The notes under the pieces are model-generated. The model searched no databases. It saw only the letters and a program-made list of their open reading frames with translations, and was not told the DNA's origin. From contig NZ_SJXM01000006.1 in assembly GCF_004336805.1 (NCBI RefSeq), positions 62,001-126,000 of the forward strand: 64,000 nt of DNA, read 5' to 3'. Source of the stretch: Aeromicrobium sp. IC_218 (lineage in GTDB: Bacteria > Actinomycetota > Actinomycetes > Propionibacteriales > Nocardioidaceae). Position 1 is the stretch's first letter. Each line of letters opens with the position of its first letter. A program made the position numbers and the translations under genes. Below are positions 48,645 to 57,822 of this stretch, piece after piece.

Positions 48645-48650
48645 ATCCTA
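48645..48650 (-). promoter_or_regulatory. -10 element (TAGGAT), leaderless promoter of the tetR-DUF3107 operon
   Basis: On the minus strand TAGGAT ends 6 bases before the GTG at 48638. Confidence 0.5.
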
Positions 48651-48701
48651 TCGGCCAGGCCCGGGGCGTCCGGTCCGCGGGCGGCGAGTCGCGGCGACGC
48701 C

Positions 48702-49634
48702 TCAGCCACGGACGTGCGGCGCGACCTCCGCGGCCACGAGCTCGAGTTGGTCGAGGTCGGCCAGGTCGAGCACCTGCAGGTACGCGCGGGTGCTGCCCAG
48801 CTCGGCGTAGGCCCGCAGCTTCTCGACGACCTCCTCGGGCGTGCCGGCCAGGCCGTTCTCGCGCAGCTCGCCGACCTCGCGACCGATCGCGGCGGCGCGA
48901 CGGGCGATCTCGGCCTCGTCCGAGCCGACGCACAGCACCAGGGCGCTGGAGCGGACGAGCTCGCCCGGGTCACGGCCGATCTCCTCGCAGGCGCGCTCGG
49001 TGCGCTCGAACATGACCCGGTTGGCCTCCAGGGACCCGAACGGGACGTTGATCTCGGCGGCGTAACGGGCGGCCAGGGCCGGGGTGCGGCGCTTGCCGTG
49101 GCCGCCGATCAGCACCGGCGGGCCGGGGCGCTGGGCCGGCTTGGGCAGCGCGGGGGAGTGGATGAGCGTGTAGTGCTCGCCCGCGTGGCTGAACGTCTCG
49201 CCCTCGGGCGTGCCCCACAGGCCGGTGAGGATCGCCAGCTGCTCCTCGAGCCGGTCGAAGCGCTCCTTGGTCTCGGGGAACGGGATGCCGTAGGCGGTGT
49301 GCTCCTCGGCGAACCAGCCGGCGCCCAGGCCTAGCTCCACGCGTCCGCCGCTCATCCGGTCGACCTGGGCCACGGCGATCGCCAGCGGCCCGGGCAGGCG
49401 GAACGTCGCGGACGTCATGAGCGTGCCGAGCCGGATGGTGCTCGTCTCGCGGGCCAGCGCGGCCAGGGTGATCCAGGCGTCCGACGGACCGGGCAGGCCG
49501 TCGCCGCCCATCGTCAGGAAGTGGTCGGAGCGGAAGAAGGCATCGAAGCCCAGGCGCTCGGCGGCCTGGGCGACGGCCAGCAGGTCCTCGTGGTCGGCGC
49601 CCTGCTGGGGCTCGGTGAAGATGCGCAGGTCCAT
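48702..49634 (-). CDS. LLM class flavin/F420-dependent oxidoreductase
   Basis: A 310-residue TIM-barrel luciferase-like protein. AERLGFDAFFRSDHFLTMGG near residue 28 is the typical LLM/F420 segment, then RLGTLMTSATFRLPGPLA near 68 and RVELGLGAGWFAEEHTAYGIPFP near 97 (noted by LGLGAGW), and PVLIGGHGKRRTPALAARYA near 172. The actinobacterial context makes F420 likely as cofactor. Substrate unknown. GGAG lies about 10 bases before the ATG. Confidence 0.87.
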   Translation of the reverse strand: MDLRIFTEPQQGADHEDLLAVAQAAERLGFDAFFRSDHFLTMGGDGLPGPSDAWITLAALARETSTIRLGTLMTSATFRLPGPLAIAVAQVDRMSGGRVELGLGAGWFAEEHTAYGIPFPETKERFDRLEEQLAILTGLWGTPEGETFSHAGEHYTLIHSPALPKPAQRPGPPVLIGGHGKRRTPALAARYAAEINVPFGSLEANRVMFERTERACEEIGRDPGELVRSSALVLCVGSDEAEIARRAAAIGREVGELRENGLAGTPEEVVEKLRAYAELGSTRAYLQVLDLADLDQLELVAAEVAPHVRG

Positions 49635-49756
49635 GCCCGGAGTCTCCCAGGCCCAGCATCCGGACGCCGGACGAGCCGCCGGGGCGCCGCGGGAAGAATG
49701 GGCGGGAGCCGGGCGTTGGGCCTGGCAAGCACCGCACCCGATCCCGAGGAGATGCC

Positions 49757-50926
49757 GTGGTCGCCCCCCTGGTGGAACCCGCCGACGAGCTGACGATCGA
49801 CGAGGTCCGTCGTTACAGCCGTCACCTGATCATCCCGGACGTCGGCATGACCGGCCAGAAGCGGCTGAAGAACGCCAAGGTGCTGGTCATCGGCGCCGGC
49901 GGCCTCGGCAGCCCCGCGCTGCTCTACCTCGCCGCGGCCGGCGTCGGCACGCTCGGCATCGTCGACGACGACGTCGTGGACGAGTCGAACCTGCAGCGCC
50001 AGGTCATCCACGGCCAGAGCGACATCGACAAGCCCAAGGCGGTCAGCGCCGCGGAGTCGGTCGCCGAGGTCAACCCGTACGTGAACGTCATCGTGCACAA
50101 CGAGCGGCTCGACAACGACAACGTGCTGGAGATCTTCTCCGGCTACGATCTGATCCTCGACGGCACCGACAACTTCGCGACCCGCTACATGGTCAACGAC
50201 GCCGCCGTCATCCTGGGCAAGCCGTACGTGTGGGGCTCGATCTACCGCTTCGAGGGCCAGGCGTCGGTGTTCTGGGCCGAGCACGGACCGCAGTACCGCG
50301 ACCTCTACCCGGAGGCCCCGCCGCCGGGCATGGTGCCCTCGTGCGCCGAGGGTGGCGTGCTGGGCGTCCTGTGCGCCTCGATCGGCTCGATCATGGTCAC
50401 CGAGGCGATCAAGCTCATCACCGGCATCGGCGACCCGCTGATCGGCCGTCTGATGGTCTACGACGCGCTCGAGATGCGGTACACGACGCTCAAGATCCGC
50501 AAGGACCCGAACGGCGTCCTGCCCACCGAGCTCATCGACTACGAGGCGTTCTGCGGCGCGATCAGCGACGAGGCCGCCGAGGCCGCCGCCGACTCGACCA
50601 TCTCGGTCACGACGCTCGACGGCTGGCTCAAGGAGCGCGAGGACGGTGCCCGCGACTTCGTCCTGGTCGACGTCCGCGAGCCCAACGAGTACGAGATCAA
50701 CAAGATCCCTGGCTCGGTGCTCATCCCCAAGAACGAGATCATCAGCGGCCGCGCGTTCGAGCAGCTGCCGCAGGACAAGCAGGTCGTCCTGCACTGCAAG
50801 TCCGGCGTCCGCTCGGCCGAGGCCCTGGCCGTGCTCAAGGGCGCCGGCTACTCCGACGCCGTGCACGTCGGCGGCGGCGTGGTCGCCTGGGTCAACCAGG
50901 TCGACCCCTCGCAGCCCAGCTACTGA
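49757..50926 (+). CDS. moeZ: adenylyltransferase/sulfurtransferase MoeZ
   Basis: A 389-residue E1-like plus rhodanese fusion. GAGGLGSPALLYLAAAGVG starts at residue 46, followed by DESNLQRQVIH and the adenylation Asp/Arg region. The rhodanese domain covers about 275-389 with active-site Cys347 (CKSGVRS). MoeZ activates sulfur-carrier proteins (MoaD, CysO, ThiS-like) by adenylation and thiocarboxylation. The two CxxC zinc motifs of MoeB are missing, as usual for MoeZ. GTG start with GAGGAGA upstream. Confidence 0.93.
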   Translation: MVAPLVEPADELTIDEVRRYSRHLIIPDVGMTGQKRLKNAKVLVIGAGGLGSPALLYLAAAGVGTLGIVDDDVVDESNLQRQVIHGQSDIDKPKAVSAAESVAEVNPYVNVIVHNERLDNDNVLEIFSGYDLILDGTDNFATRYMVNDAAVILGKPYVWGSIYRFEGQASVFWAEHGPQYRDLYPEAPPPGMVPSCAEGGVLGVLCASIGSIMVTEAIKLITGIGDPLIGRLMVYDALEMRYTTLKIRKDPNGVLPTELIDYEAFCGAISDEAAEAAADSTISVTTLDGWLKEREDGARDFVLVDVREPNEYEINKIPGSVLIPKNEIISGRAFEQLPQDKQVVLHCKSGVRSAEALAVLKGAGYSDAVHVGGGVVAWVNQVDPSQPSY

Positions 50927-50937
50927 GCGTCCGTCCC

Positions 50938-50969
50938 GAGGGCGGTCTCCCCGTGGGGAGGCCGCCCTC
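50938..50969 (+). terminator. terminator of moeZ
   Basis: Arms 50938-50952 and 50955-50969 pair over 15 bp with one mismatch, two-base loop, 11 bases after the moeZ stop. Confidence 0.7.
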
Positions 50970-50972
50970 TGG

Positions 50973-50978
50973 CATGCT
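50973..50978 (+). promoter_or_regulatory. -10 element (CATGCT), leaderless promoter
   Basis: CATGCT ends 6 bases before the GTG at 50985, directly after the moeZ terminator, preceded by TGG as at parA. Confidence 0.4.
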
Positions 50979-50984
50979 CGCGGC

Positions 50985-51287
50985 GTGGACGAGCGGTTCG
51001 TGGAGCGGGTGCTGGCGCTGGTCGAGCGCATCCCCGCCGGACGCGTGATGAGCTACGGCGCGATCGCCGAGGCGCTGCAGGACGGCTACGGGCCGCGCTA
51101 CGTCGGACGCGTGATGTCGACGACCGGCGCGTCGGTGCCGTGGTGGCGGGTCGTGCGCGCCGACGGCACGCCCGCGGACTGCCACGACGGCGAGGCCGCG
51201 CGGCTGCTGCTGGCCGACGACACCCCCATGCGCCCGGACCTGCGCCGGGTCGACATGCGCACCGCCGCGTGGTCACCCGAGCCCTGA
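50985..51287 (+). CDS. alkyltransferase-like protein (ATL) of the MGMT family
   Basis: A 100-residue MGMT DNA-binding domain. RIPAGRVMSYGAIAEAL is at residues 15-31, and the RVM helix near 42. The methyl-acceptor motif PCHRV is replaced by PWWRV (residues 52-56), so the catalytic Cys is a Trp. Such ATL proteins bind O6-alkylguanine without repairing it and hand it to nucleotide excision repair. Located next to DNA end-processing genes. Leaderless GTG. Confidence 0.9.
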   Translation: MDERFVERVLALVERIPAGRVMSYGAIAEALQDGYGPRYVGRVMSTTGASVPWWRVVRADGTPADCHDGEAARLLLADDTPMRPDLRRVDMRTAAWSPEP

Positions 51288-51297
51288 TCCTCCGTCC

Positions 51298-51362
51298 TCG
51301 CTGGGAGTGACGTTCTGCACGCCCGGCGCGGCGTGTCGCGTGCAGAACGTCACTCCCAGCGA
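51298..51362. repeat. 24-bp perfect inverted repeat with conserved loop (GTGAC hairpin, copy 3)
   Basis: Arms 51298-51321 and 51339-51362 are perfectly complementary (24 bp) around a 17-base loop. The left arm has GGGAGTGACGTT. The loop is the reverse complement, apart from one base, of the loop of the element at 63865, so the two are the same repeat in opposite orientation. It lies between the ATL and adnA genes. Confidence 0.8.
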
Positions 51363-51413
51363 CGAGGGGCGGGTTCCGGCCCGGGTGTCGGTGCGGTCTG
51401 CTGGGATAGGGGC

Positions 51414-54400
51414 ATGCCCGAGTCGTACGTCCTGTGCCGCCGCGCCGCCGAGCCGGTGCGCGTGCCCGTGCTCGACGAGCAGCAGCGGGCCGTGGTCGAG
51501 CACCGGGGCGGGCCGCTGCGCGTGCTCGCCGGTCCGGGTGCGGGCAAGACGACGACCCTGGTCGAGCTGGTCGTCGACCGGGTCGAGAGGGGCGAGCTGA
51601 CGCCCGACGAGGTGCTGGTGCTGACGTTCAGCCGCCAGGCCGCCGAGGAGATCCGCGGCCGCATCGCCCGCCGGCTCTCGCGCACGGTGTCGACGACGCC
51701 GGCGATGACCTTCCACTCGTTCTGCTACGCCTTCGTCCGCGCGCACCAGGGGGCCGACGACTTCGTCTCGCCCATGCGCCTGCTCAGCGCGCCCGAGCAG
51801 GACACGATGCTGCGCGACCTGGTCACCGGCGGCGCCGCCGAGCGCTGGCCGGCGCGGCTGCGTCCGGCCCTGCGCACGCGCGGGTTCGCCAGCGAGCTGC
51901 ACCGGCTCATGGCGGCCACCCAGACGCTCGACATGGACCCCGAGCAGCTGGCCGACGTGGCCCGGGCGGCCGGACGCGACGACTGGTACGCCGCGGCGCA
52001 CCTCATGCGCGAGTACGCCGACGTCTCCGCGCTGCGCAACACCACCGACTACGGCGGCATCGTCCACCAGGCCGTGCAGCTGCTGCGCGACCCGCGGGTG
52101 CGCGAGCAGGCCCGCCGCCGGCACCGGCTGGTCGTCGTCGACGAGTACCAGGACACCGACCCGCTCCAGGTCGCGCTGCTGCGCGAGCTGGCCGGCGACG
52201 GTCGCGACCTGGTGGTCGTCGGCGACCCGTACCAGTCCATCTACGGCTTCCGCGGCGCCGACGTGCAGGGCATCCTCGACTTCCCCGAGCAGCTGGCCAC
52301 GCCGGCCGGCCCCGCGCCGACGATCGTCCTGCGGCACACGAACCGCTACGGCGCGGCCATCGCCGCCGCGGTCCGGTCGGTCGTCGACAGCCGGGGCGCC
52401 CTGGGCCCGGTCGACGGACGCGACTACGCCGCCCTGCGCGACCAGGTGTCGCGGGTCGACGACCCCGGCGTGGTCGAGGTCGAGACCTACACGACGCCCG
52501 CGGCCGAGGCCGAGCACATCGCGCTGCGCCTGCGCGAGGCCCACCTGAAGGCCGAGGTGCCGTGGCGCGACATGGCCGTGCTCGTGCGCACCAGCCGCGA
52601 CATCGCCCGGCTCCGGCGGGCGCTCACCACCGCGGGCGTCCCGGTCGACGTGGCTGGCGACGAGCTGCCGCTGTACCAGGAGCCGTCGGTGCGCACGCTG
52701 CTCGGCGCGCTCGACCTCGCGGTCGAGGTCGCCGGCGGACGACCGCTGTCGGCCGACGACGCCGAGGCCGTGCTCACCAGCCCGCTCGGCGGGCTCGACG
52801 ACCCGGCCCTGCGCCGGCTGGGTCGGGCGCTGCGCCAGCGCGAGGCGGCCGAGGGACGCGAGCTGCGACCCGCGCGCGTCCTGGTCGCCGAGCTGCTGCA
52901 CGCCCCCGCCGGGCTGGCCCTCGACGCGCCGCACACCCCGACCGGCCAGGCCGCGGCCGCCGTCGAGCGGGTCGCCCGCCTGCTGCAGCGCGCCGCCGCG
53001 CAGATCGAGTCCGGCGAGCCGGCCGAGCAGGTGCTCTGGACGCTGTGGGACGGCACCGACTGGCCGCGCCGGCTGCGTGACGAGGCTGAGGCGGGCGGCG
53101 AGGGTGCCGCCCGCGCGCACCGCGACCTCGACGCGCTCGTCGCGCTGTTCGACGAGGCGGCCCGCGCCCAGGAGGAGTTCGCCAAGGACTCGCTCGGCGA
53201 GATCGTCAGCCGCATCAAGGACCAGCAGATCCCGGCCGGCGCCGGCGCGCGTCCGGGCCGTGACTCGGGCGCGGTGCGGCTCATGACCGCCCACCGCTCG
53301 AAGGGCCTGGAGTGGGCGTACGTCGTCGTCGCGGGCGTCCAGGACGGCGTGTGGCCCGACCTGCGCTTCCGTGGCAGCTTCCTGCAGTCCGAGCGGCTCG
53401 GCGCCGAGGGCCTGGTCGAGCCGCCGAGCGCCCGCGCCCGGCTGGCCGAGGAGCGCCGGCTGTTCTACGTCGCCTGCAGCCGCGCGCGCCGGCACCTCGT
53501 CGTCACCGCGACGCAGAGCGGACACGAGGACGGCGACCAGCCGTCCCGCTTCGTCACCGAGCTGGCCGAGCACGTGGCCGCGTCCGCCGGTGCCCACGCG
53601 CGTCCGGCGGCGCTCGACCTCGTGCCCCGGCCGCGTCCGCGCCGCGCACTGTCGCTGCGGGGCGTCGTCGCCGAGCTGCGCCGCCTGGGCGAGACCACCG
53701 ACGACGACCATGTGCGCGCCCAGGTGGCCGACCAGCTCGCTCGGCTGGCGGCCCACCCGTCCGCGCGCGGTGCGAACCCCGAGCGCTGGTGGGGCCTGCG
53801 CGAGCGCACCGACACCGGACGTCCGGTGCACGACCCCGAGCGGCCGATCCGGCTGTCCGGCAGCTCGGTCAGCACGCTCACCGAGTGCTCGCTGCGCTGG
53901 TTCCTCGAGCACGAGGCCAAGGCCGGCGCGGGCACGTCCTCGGCGCAGGGCTTCGGCTCGCTGGTCCACGCGCTGGCCGCCGACGTCGTGCGGCGCGACC
54001 GCGACGACGACGCCGCGTCGCTGGCCGCCGAGCTCGACGGCGTCTGGCACCAGCTGGAGTTCAACGCCCCCTGGATCGAGGCACGCGAGCGCGAGGCCGC
54101 GGTCGAGGCGATCGGCCGCTTCGTGCGCTGGCACCGCGAGCACGGCCGCACGCCGCTCGCCGTCGAGCACCCCTTCGAGGTCACGCTCACCGTCGAGGGC
54201 CGCGAGGTCGTCCTGCGCGGCTCCATGGACCGGGTCGAGCTCGACGACGCCGGCGGCGTGCACGTCATCGACCTCAAGACGTCCAAGAACGCGCCCAGCG
54301 CCCGCGAGGTCGGCGAGCACGCGCAGCTGGGCTTCTACCAGCTGGCCGTCGAGCACGGCGCCACCGAGGAGCTCGCTCCCGGCGCCCCGCCGGCCGGTGC

Positions 54401-54644
54401 CGAGCTCGTCCAGCTGCGCAACGACGAGACCAAGGTGCCCGGCTACCCGAAGGTGCAGCCGCAGGACGCGCCCCGGCCCGACGAGCCGTTCTTCGCCGTC
54501 GAGCAGCTCGCCCACGCGGTGCGCACCATCGGCGACGAGACCTGGGAGGCCACGCCCTCGGACAAGGCGTGCGGCTACTGCGCCTTCCACCGTGTGTGCC
54601 CGACCAAGGACGCCGGCCAGACGATCCTCGGAGGTGGCGAGTGA
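51414..54644 (+). CDS. adnA: ATP-dependent DNA helicase-nuclease subunit AdnA
   Basis: A 1076-residue UvrD-type helicase fused to a C-terminal RecB-like nuclease. Walker A GPGAGKTT has Lys45, Walker B VVDEYQD has Asp243, and motif VI ACSRARRHL follows near 690. The nuclease core includes IDLKTSK (Asp953, Lys955). Cys825, Cys1053, Cys1056 and Cys1062 form an AddB-like Fe-S clamp. With AdnB it resects double-strand ends in actinobacteria (Rv3202c type). ATG 51414 follows TGGGAT by 6 bases. It overlaps adnB by four bases. Confidence 0.93.
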   Translation: MPESYVLCRRAAEPVRVPVLDEQQRAVVEHRGGPLRVLAGPGAGKTTTLVELVVDRVERGELTPDEVLVLTFSRQAAEEIRGRIARRLSRTVSTTPAMTFHSFCYAFVRAHQGADDFVSPMRLLSAPEQDTMLRDLVTGGAAERWPARLRPALRTRGFASELHRLMAATQTLDMDPEQLADVARAAGRDDWYAAAHLMREYADVSALRNTTDYGGIVHQAVQLLRDPRVREQARRRHRLVVVDEYQDTDPLQVALLRELAGDGRDLVVVGDPYQSIYGFRGADVQGILDFPEQLATPAGPAPTIVLRHTNRYGAAIAAAVRSVVDSRGALGPVDGRDYAALRDQVSRVDDPGVVEVETYTTPAAEAEHIALRLREAHLKAEVPWRDMAVLVRTSRDIARLRRALTTAGVPVDVAGDELPLYQEPSVRTLLGALDLAVEVAGGRPLSADDAEAVLTSPLGGLDDPALRRLGRALRQREAAEGRELRPARVLVAELLHAPAGLALDAPHTPTGQAAAAVERVARLLQRAAAQIESGEPAEQVLWTLWDGTDWPRRLRDEAEAGGEGAARAHRDLDALVALFDEAARAQEEFAKDSLGEIVSRIKDQQIPAGAGARPGRDSGAVRLMTAHRSKGLEWAYVVVAGVQDGVWPDLRFRGSFLQSERLGAEGLVEPPSARARLAEERRLFYVACSRARRHLVVTATQSGHEDGDQPSRFVTELAEHVAASAGAHARPAALDLVPRPRPRRALSLRGVVAELRRLGETTDDDHVRAQVADQLARLAAHPSARGANPERWWGLRERTDTGRPVHDPERPIRLSGSSVSTLTECSLRWFLEHEAKAGAGTSSAQGFGSLVHALAADVVRRDRDDDAASLAAELDGVWHQLEFNAPWIEAREREAAVEAIGRFVRWHREHGRTPLAVEHPFEVTLTVEGREVVLRGSMDRVELDDAGGVHVIDLKTSKNAPSAREVGEHAQLGFYQLAVEHGATEELAPGAPPAGAELVQLRNDETKVPGYPKVQPQDAPRPDEPFFAVEQLAHAVRTIGDETWEATPSDKACGYCAFHRVCPTKDAGQTILGGGE

Positions 54645-57600
54645 GCGAGCGCAGCACGAGCGAGCGCGTGACCGTCCTGCACGACCTGGACGACCTCGAC
54701 CGGCTGTTCGGCGAGATGAGCGGCATCGAGGGGTTCCGCTTCTCCGACGAGCAGCGTGCGGCGATCACTGCCCCGCTCGACACCGCCAGCGTCATCATCG
54801 CCGGCGCAGGCTCGGGCAAGACGACGGTCATGGCCGCGCGCGTCGTGTGGCTGGTCGGCCACCACGGGGTGGCGCCCGAGCGCATCCTCGGCCTCACGTT
54901 CACCAACAAGGCGGCGGCCGAGCTCGGGCTGCGCATCCGCCGCTCGCTGCAGGCGCTGGGGGAGCGGCAGGCCATCGGCGACGGCGAGCCCACCACCGCG
55001 ACCTACCACGCGTTCGCCGGCACGCTCATCGCCGAGCACGGGCTCAACCTGGGCGTCGAGCCCGACCTGCGGGTCGTGTCGGACGCCTCGCGGTTCCAGC
55101 GGGCGGCCATGGCGGTGCGCACCTTCGAGCGCCCGCTGCAGCACGTCGGCACCCACCTGCCCACGCTGGTGGGCGAGCTGCTGGCCCTCGACGGGCAGAT
55201 CGCCGAGCACCTCACCAGCCCCGAGGCGGTCCGCGAGCACGCCCGCGGGCTCGTCGCGCTGGCCGAGGCGCAGGGCAACAAGCCGGCGGTGCTGCGCAAC
55301 GCGGCCGAGACCGCCCGCAAACGCGCCGAGCTGACCGAGCTGGTCGACCAGTACCGCGAGCTCAAGCGGGTCGACGGCGTCATGGACTTCTCCGACCAGA
55401 TGTACTTCGGGGCAGCGCTCGCCCAGGACGAGCACGTCGCCGCGGCGCTGCGCGACCGGTTCGACGTCGTCCTGCTCGACGAGTACCAGGACACGTCGGT
55501 CGCCCAGCGCGACCTGCTCAAGGGCCTGTTCGCCGGCCTGTGCGTCACCGCCGTCGGCGACCCGGCCCAGGGCATCTACGGCTGGCGCGGCGCGGCGGCC
55601 AACAACCTGCTGGAGTTCCTCGACGACTTCCCGGTGCCCGGACGCCCGGGGGCGCGGCTGTCGCTGTCCGAGACCCGGCGCTGCCCGACCGGGGTCATCG
55701 ACCTGGCCAACAGCGTCGTGCAGCCGTTCTACGCGACCACCGGCGAGGTCACCCCGCTGCGGTCGGCCCGCTCGGACGCCGGCCGCATCACCGTGGCGCT
55801 GCACGAGACCGTCGCCGACGAGGTCGCCGCCGTGGTCGAGGGTGTCCAGCAGGCCCACGAGGCGGGCACGGCGCTGCGCGAGATCGCCGTGCTGGTGCGC
55901 GTCGGCGCCGAGAACGAGGCCATCGTCGCCGCCCTGCGCCGGGCCGGCGTCCCGTTCGAGATCGTCGGCCTCACCGGCCTGCTCAGCCAGCCCGAGGTGG
56001 CCGACCTGCTCTCGGTGCTCGAGGTGCTCGAGGACGTCACCGCCAACCCGGCGACCATGCGCCTGCTCGACGGTCCGCGCTGGGCGGTCGGCCCACGCGA
56101 CCTGGCGCTGCTCGGCCGCCGGGCGGCCATGCTCACCCGCGGCGCCGGCCGGCCGGGCGACGCCGCGACGCTCGAGGACGAGCTGGCCCGCGCGGTCGAG
56201 GGCTCCGACCCCACCGAGGTCGTCTCGCTCGCGGACGCCGTCGACGACCCGGGCGACCTCGGGTACTCGCCCGAGGCGCTCGAGCGCTTCCGTGACCTGT
56301 CGAGCCTGCTGACCTACCTGCGCAAGCACGTCGGCGAGCCGCTCGTCGACCTGGCCCGCCGCGCGATGGTGGCGCTCGACCTCGACCTCGAGCTCGAGTC
56401 CGGCGACCACCCGGCGGCGATGGACAACGTCGCCCTGCTCATGGACGCGATCGCCGCCTACGCCGAGACCGACCGGTTCGCCTCGCTCACCGGCCTGCTG
56501 GCCTACCTGCGCGCCGAGGACGAGTACAACGACGGCATGGAGGTCTCCACGCCGTCGGAGGCCGAGTCGGTCAAGCTGCTCACCGCCCACAAGGCCAAGG
56601 GCCTGGAGTGGGACGTCGTCTTCGTCCCGATGATGTCGGCCTCCGTGTTCCCGTCCGGCAAGGGTCGCGAACGCTGGATCGGATCGGCCAAGACGCTGCC
56701 CGCCGAGCTGCGCGGCGACCACGCGTCGGTGCCCGACATCGACGACTGGACGCCCACGGCCGAGCGCGAGTTCAAGGCCGCGGTCAAGGAGGACTCGCTC
56801 ATGGAGGAGCGGCGCCTGGCCTACGTCGCGTTCACCCGGGCCAAGCAGGAGCTGCACGTCAGCGGGCACTGGTGGGGACGCACGCAGGCCAAGCCGCGCG
56901 GTCCGTCGCCGTTCCTGGAGGCCACCCGCGACTGGGTCGTGGCCAACGGCGGCGAGCCGTCGGTCTGGGCCGCGAAGCCCGAGGACGACGCGCCGAACCC
57001 GCACCTGGACGAGCGCGTCGGGCTCGCCTGGCCGGCTCCCGGTCCGCGCCTGGAGCGCCGCCGGGTGCTGGCCGACGCGGTGCGCGAGCGGCTCGCGGCC
57101 GGCGACGACGCCGAGCCGGTCGAGGTCGACGGACGCGTGGCCGAGCTGGCCGACGAGATCGCCCTGCTGCTGGCCGAGGCCGAGCAGGTCGAGGCCGGAC
57201 GCAACGTGGTCGAGCTGCCCGAGACGCTGTCGGCCACCGCCACCATGGCCCTCCACTCCGACCCGCAGCGGTACGCCGCCGCCCTCGCGCGCCCGATGCC
57301 GCGGCGGCCCTCGTCCGCCGCGCGCTACGGCACGCGCTTCCACGCGTGGGTCGAGGCGCGGTTCGACCAGCAGGCGCTGCTCGACCCCGAGGACCTGCCC
57401 GGCCAGGCGCAGGAGGACATCGTCGACGACGCCGACCTCGAGGCGCTCATGAAGGCGTTCGCCGACGGTCCGTACGGCGAGCGACGCCCGTACGCGATCG
57501 AGGCGCCGTTCTCGATCGTCCTGGGCGGCCAGCAGGTCATCGGGCGCATCGACGCCGTCTACGAGACGACGCTGGACGACGGCGGTCCCGGGTTCGAGGT

Positions 57601-57802
57601 CGTCGACTGGAAGACCAACGCCGCCCAGACCGCCGACCCGCTGCAGCTGGCCATCTACCGGCTGGCGTGGGCCGAGCTGCAGGGCGTCGACCCGAGCCGG
57701 GTGAGCGCCGCGTTCGTCTACGTCCGGCTCGGCACCACCGACCGGCCGGCGTCGCTGCCGGGCCGTGACGAGCTCGAGCGCCTCCTCGGGTGGACCGACT
57801 GA
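54641..57802 (+). CDS. adnB: ATP-dependent DNA helicase-nuclease subunit AdnB
   Basis: A 1053-residue UvrD-like helicase-nuclease, partner of AdnA. Walker A GAGSGKTT contains Lys60, Walker B LLDEYQD has Asp280, LTAHKAKGLEWD marks motif V near 647, and YVAFTRAKQ motif VI near 730. The C-terminal PD-(D/E)XK nuclease has VVDWKTN (Asp989, Lys991) preceded by ARYGTRFHAWVE. No Fe-S Cys set is seen. In mycobacteria AdnB supplies the main motor. GTG start is within the adnA stop. Confidence 0.93.
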   Translation: MSERSTSERVTVLHDLDDLDRLFGEMSGIEGFRFSDEQRAAITAPLDTASVIIAGAGSGKTTVMAARVVWLVGHHGVAPERILGLTFTNKAAAELGLRIRRSLQALGERQAIGDGEPTTATYHAFAGTLIAEHGLNLGVEPDLRVVSDASRFQRAAMAVRTFERPLQHVGTHLPTLVGELLALDGQIAEHLTSPEAVREHARGLVALAEAQGNKPAVLRNAAETARKRAELTELVDQYRELKRVDGVMDFSDQMYFGAALAQDEHVAAALRDRFDVVLLDEYQDTSVAQRDLLKGLFAGLCVTAVGDPAQGIYGWRGAAANNLLEFLDDFPVPGRPGARLSLSETRRCPTGVIDLANSVVQPFYATTGEVTPLRSARSDAGRITVALHETVADEVAAVVEGVQQAHEAGTALREIAVLVRVGAENEAIVAALRRAGVPFEIVGLTGLLSQPEVADLLSVLEVLEDVTANPATMRLLDGPRWAVGPRDLALLGRRAAMLTRGAGRPGDAATLEDELARAVEGSDPTEVVSLADAVDDPGDLGYSPEALERFRDLSSLLTYLRKHVGEPLVDLARRAMVALDLDLELESGDHPAAMDNVALLMDAIAAYAETDRFASLTGLLAYLRAEDEYNDGMEVSTPSEAESVKLLTAHKAKGLEWDVVFVPMMSASVFPSGKGRERWIGSAKTLPAELRGDHASVPDIDDWTPTAEREFKAAVKEDSLMEERRLAYVAFTRAKQELHVSGHWWGRTQAKPRGPSPFLEATRDWVVANGGEPSVWAAKPEDDAPNPHLDERVGLAWPAPGPRLERRRVLADAVRERLAAGDDAEPVEVDGRVAELADEIALLLAEAEQVEAGRNVVELPETLSATATMALHSDPQRYAAALARPMPRRPSSAARYGTRFHAWVEARFDQQALLDPEDLPGQAQEDIVDDADLEALMKAFADGPYGERRPYAIEAPFSIVLGGQQVIGRIDAVYETTLDDGGPGFEVVDWKTNAAQTADPLQLAIYRLAWAELQGVDPSRVSAAFVYVRLGTTDRPASLPGRDELERLLGWTD

Positions 57803-57810
57803 CCTGCGGC

Positions 57811-57816
57811 TAGCGT
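57811..57816 (+). promoter_or_regulatory. -10 element (TAGCGT), leaderless promoter of nudC
   Basis: TAGCGT ends 6 bases before the nudC GTG at 57823. Confidence 0.5.
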
Positions 57817-57822
57817 GGCGGG

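Noticed and set aside
51273..57343. Very long open frames antisense to adnA and adnB (over 900 codons each)
   Set aside because: They arise from the extreme third-position GC bias of the sense genes; their composition is Val/Leu/Gly/Arg-rich with no recognisable domain, and the sense frames encode complete helicase-nucleases.
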